NCBI GenBank assembly: GCA_026002045.1
Contig: BOAV01000056.1
Coordinates: 1 to 15,607 of the forward strand
DNA from: Spirochaetia bacterium
GTDB lineage: Bacteria; Spirochaetota; Spirochaetia; Treponematales; Breznakiellaceae
Direction of reading: 5' to 3'
DNA length: 15,607 bases
Positions 13,911 to 15,607 of this stretch are shown here, piece by piece (positions within the stretch are counted from its first letter, which is position 1; the number at the start of each line of letters is the position of its first letter). The notes under the pieces are model-generated. The model saw only the letters and a program-made list of their open reading frames with translations, did not search any database and was not told the origin of the DNA. A program made the translations under genes and the position numbers.

Positions 13911-15017
13911 TTACAAAGCCCCGATAGTTGATTCCTGCATTTTCAGCATGAGCAGCAGCGGCAGATGATCGCTCAAGCCCATACCGGTCCGGGGGTTATA
14001 GGAGGCGGGAAAGCCTTTGGAATTGGTAAAGGGCTGCACGGTGACAACTGAGCAATCCTTAAAATCCCAGCCGGTCCCGTCAAATAAAGCCTCATTTAAT
14101 AGAAAATGATCGATGGTTTCCCAGGCCTTTTTATAGTAATAGGAACCATCGGCAAGCTCATTGTACCAGGGGGAATAGAGCGCCATTGCCTCCGGGCCAA
14201 AATGAGCCGAAACGGGAGGCTTATTTTCGCTCAGGATAAGAAAATCCCTCTGTTTTGCGCCTTCGTCAGAAGTAAAACCTGTAAGCGCCGCCGCCTGCGG
14301 ATCGTCGGGGATAAGGGCGCTGAGGAAATTCCCCCCCTGCCGGTAAAATTCATCGTGGTTCTCGTTGAGATCCCCCATGACAAGCGCCGGTGTGCCCGGC
14401 TGCTCCCGGCCGATTTCCCGCAGCCGCCGCAAAATCACCCGCGCCGAGGCCCGCCGCAGGGATTCGGTGGCCTCATCTCCCCCAAGCTTCGACTTCCAGT
14501 GGCAAATGAAAAGCGCCAGAGGCGCATCCTTGGGCTGAACCCATACCTCCATCACAGGCCGGGGGGTCATCTCATCCTTACCGCTAAAGGAATGGCTCCG
14601 GGTTGAGATCAACGGAAACTTGCTCAATACCCCAACCCCCAGGGACATGCCGGGATTATTGGCAAAAAAAGTCCATTTATAGCCGTACTTTGCCAGGGTT
14701 CGGGCAAGGTCCTCCAGAACCTGGGCATTTTCGACTTCCACCAGGGCCAGAACATCCGGGGCTCCCTGTTCAAGGTGTTCAATACCCTTGGCAATGTTAT
14801 TCAGCCTGGCCGAATACTTTTCCCCGGACCATCCCGTTGAATCCCGGTATTCATCATATTCGCCGCCATGCTCCGTCCCGTCAAAAAGGGCCTGCAGGTT
14901 CCAGCTCATAATACTGATGGTACTGTTTGACGCCCCGCCGTCTCCCCCCGTAGATTCGCAGCCGCCGCAGAAGATCAGCAAAACCACCGTAAACAACACA
15001 AGAAAAATCTGTCCCAT
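13911..15017 (-). CDS. Exported endonuclease/exonuclease/phosphatase-fold lipoprotein
   Basis: 368 aa from the ATG at 15017, which has AGGAGA upstream; the frame stays open to 15068, but that part is the intergenic repeat. The hydrophobic leader ends in FCGGC, so lipidation at C20 is likely although Cys at -3 is unusual. The EEP metal-dependent hydrolase fold shows N40 in MSWNLQALFD, E94/E96 in LVEVEN, H173 in CHWKSK, D216 and N218 in GDLNEN, D303-H304 in TIDHFLL and the final S349-D350-H351. All catalytic residues are present. Relatives cut DNA or RNA, or hydrolyse phosphoesters. An envelope-anchored nuclease that scavenges nucleotides is likely, but a phosphatase is possible. It is a single gene, upstream of feo and on the same strand. 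Confidence 0.85.
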   Translation of the reverse strand: MGQIFLVLFTVVLLIFCGGCESTGGDGGASNSTISIMSWNLQALFDGTEHGGEYDEYRDSTGWSGEKYSARLNNIAKGIEHLEQGAPDVLALVEVENAQVLEDLARTLAKYGYKWTFFANNPGMSLGVGVLSKFPLISTRSHSFSGKDEMTPRPVMEVWVQPKDAPLALFICHWKSKLGGDEATESLRRASARVILRRLREIGREQPGTPALVMGDLNENHDEFYRQGGNFLSALIPDDPQAAALTGFTSDEGAKQRDFLILSENKPPVSAHFGPEAMALYSPWYNELADGSYYYKKAWETIDHFLLNEALFDGTGWDFKDCSVVTVQPFTNSKGFPASYNPRTGMGLSDHLPLLLMLKMQESTIGAL

Positions 15018-15031
15018 ATAAATCTCCTGCA

Positions 15032-15074
15032 CTATATAGGGCACTGGGATGTGTGGCGGTTTAATCAAAAGGGA
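15032..15074. repeat. Intergenic repeat, copy B (upstream of the EEP gene)
   Basis: Second copy of the repeat at 2799-2846: CTATATAGGGCACT (15032-15045), GATGTGTGGCG (15048-15058), TT, then ATCAAA and GGGA (15071-15074). The palindrome around TATATA is kept but has one mismatched pair here. It begins five bases upstream of the EEP ribosome binding site, and a T-run follows on the plus strand as in copy A. Confidence 0.85.
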
Positions 15075-15110
15075 TTTTTTTTCAAAATTCGATATTTTTG
15101 ATACATATTG

Positions 15111-15225
15111 GTGCAGGCGCAGGGCGCACTGCCTCTTCCATCGCCCGTCCTCAAAACTTCGAGCCTGCGGCTCGCAGTTTTTGCGGGTCCGCGATGTTCA
15201 GGGGCAGCGCGCCCTGCGCCTGCAC
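15111..15225. repeat. 115-base GC-rich imperfect palindrome
   Basis: Outer arms of 23 bases (15111-15133 and 15203-15225) match in inverted form with one mismatch. Inside them CATCGC (15139-15144) pairs with GCGATG (15191-15196), and AAAACT-x-CGAGCC (15153-15165) pairs with GGCTCG-x-AGTTTT (15169-15181) around the loop TGC. The whole unit can fold into one long hairpin. It is far GC-richer than its flanks and looks like a REP/MITE-type element or a non-coding structured RNA. Small open frames across it on both strands look spurious. Beyond it, 15226-15428 shows nothing I can name. Confidence 0.75.
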
Positions 15226-15428
15226 ACATCTGTCTGTAGATGGTTAGAAAACGCTTTTTCGGGTGACAGGTATCATTTTGGCGCCCATCAAAGGGCTTGT
15301 AGACTATGATGATTTTACCTAACGTATTTATGACCGGCAAAGACTATTACCGGCCCCATAGGTAACGGCGTCTATATCGCTGCCACTAGACAAATTTGGT
15401 GCCTGACACAACATCATAAACTTAAGCC

Positions 15429-15607
15429 TCAAAAGCTCGGTTTCTGGTTGCATTTGTACTTGTTGAAATAATTCCACTTACGTTTCGCACTTTTTAAGGT
15501 ACGGATCGGTACGATGTTTTTTTCCATATCGGTCATGAGCCCCTTGAACAGCTCGTCCTTCCGGTAATCCTCTTTCTCCAGCATCAGCCGGATAAACTGT
15601 TCCTTGT
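15429..15607 (-). CDS. Unrecognised protein, C-terminal fragment (runs off the window)
   Basis: On the minus strand an open frame enters from the right edge and reads 58 codons (first full codon 15603-15605) to a TGA at 15429-15431. The visible part is charged and helical (RLMLEKEDYRKDELFKGL, then MEKNIVPIRTLKSAKRKW) with a basic end (NKYKCNQKPSF). I do not recognise it. The MEKNIVPI segment is faintly like the linker after PAS domains in some regulators, too weak to name. No signal or membrane segment is visible. It could be a true C-terminus or a frame broken by mutation. Confidence 0.5.
   Translation of the reverse strand, partial: KEQFIRLMLEKEDYRKDELFKGLMTDMEKNIVPIRTLKSAKRKWNYFNKYKCNQKPSF

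Noticed and set aside
15018..15068. ATG at 15068 as the start of the EEP gene
   Set aside because: The extra codons are the intergenic repeat; AGGAGA and a signal peptide support the ATG at 15017.
15111..15225. Palindrome as an integron attC site
   Set aside because: The length would fit, but the ends lack the attC core (RYYYAAC and GTTRRRY), and no integrase or cassette array is near.
15049..15340. Small open frames on both strands across the GC-rich palindrome
   Set aside because: No ribosome binding site and no protein-like composition; they arise from the inverted repeat.

Overview
The window reads as a chromosomal fragment of a spirochaete, most probably a Treponema-type organism. The main reasons are a lipoprotein that matches the LipL32 family along most of its length, several spirochaete-style lipoproteins and secreted proteins, an Rpn/PDDEXK-family nuclease, and a FeoA-FeoB operon. 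Bases 3-21 are a near-perfect Tn5/Nextera mosaic end, so the left edge is a sequencing-library remnant and not genome. No tRNA, rRNA, CRISPR array or complete insertion sequence was seen.

Layout, left to right. 155-877 (+): LipL32-like surface lipoprotein, followed by a block of three hairpins (878-995). 1122-1856 (+): TrmJ/SpoU-type RNA 2'-O-methyltransferase, convergent with an Rpn-family nuclease (1879-2799, -). The Rpn start is overlapped by a repeat whose second copy lies at 15032-15074. 2909-4402 (-): exported transglutaminase-like/TPR protein, divergent from trxB across a 49-base shared promoter region. 4452-7890 (+): tightly packed trxB, secreted GH3 (NagZ-like) hexosaminidase and GNAT acetyltransferase, with overlapping stop and start codons. 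7951-11139 (-): an AT-richer module of a GT39-like membrane glycosyltransferase and a DPM1-like GT2 fused to GtrA. 11208-13809 (-): feoA-feoB-small Cys-rich protein, joined by ATGA overlaps, with a terminator below and a promoter, dyad and leader hairpin above. 13911-15017 (-): exported endonuclease/exonuclease/phosphatase-fold lipoprotein. 15018-15428: no gene; it holds the second repeat copy and a 115-base GC-rich palindrome. 15429-15607 (-): the C-terminal end of an unrecognised protein that runs off the window.

The most interesting element is a tract of 8 full plus 1 partial heptanucleotide repeats (CCAAGAG on the coding strand, 11075-11136). It lies between the only well-placed ATG and the catalytic domain of the GT2-GtrA gene. 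Seven is not a multiple of three, so each gain or loss of a unit changes the reading frame. As assembled, the ATG frame stops after 27 codons (OFF). One more unit, or two fewer, would join it to the glycosyltransferase (ON). The gene makes a polyprenyl-phosphate-sugar type donor and is translationally coupled to the GT39-like transferase that would use it. The locus therefore looks like a phase-variable switch for a surface glycan modification.

Functional picture (inference): mostly a cell-envelope window, with a surface lipoprotein, secreted hydrolases and nucleases, wall-sugar trimming, switchable glycosylation and ferrous iron uptake, plus housekeeping RNA methylation and thioredoxin reduction. 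All assignments come from reading motifs by eye; no database search was run.
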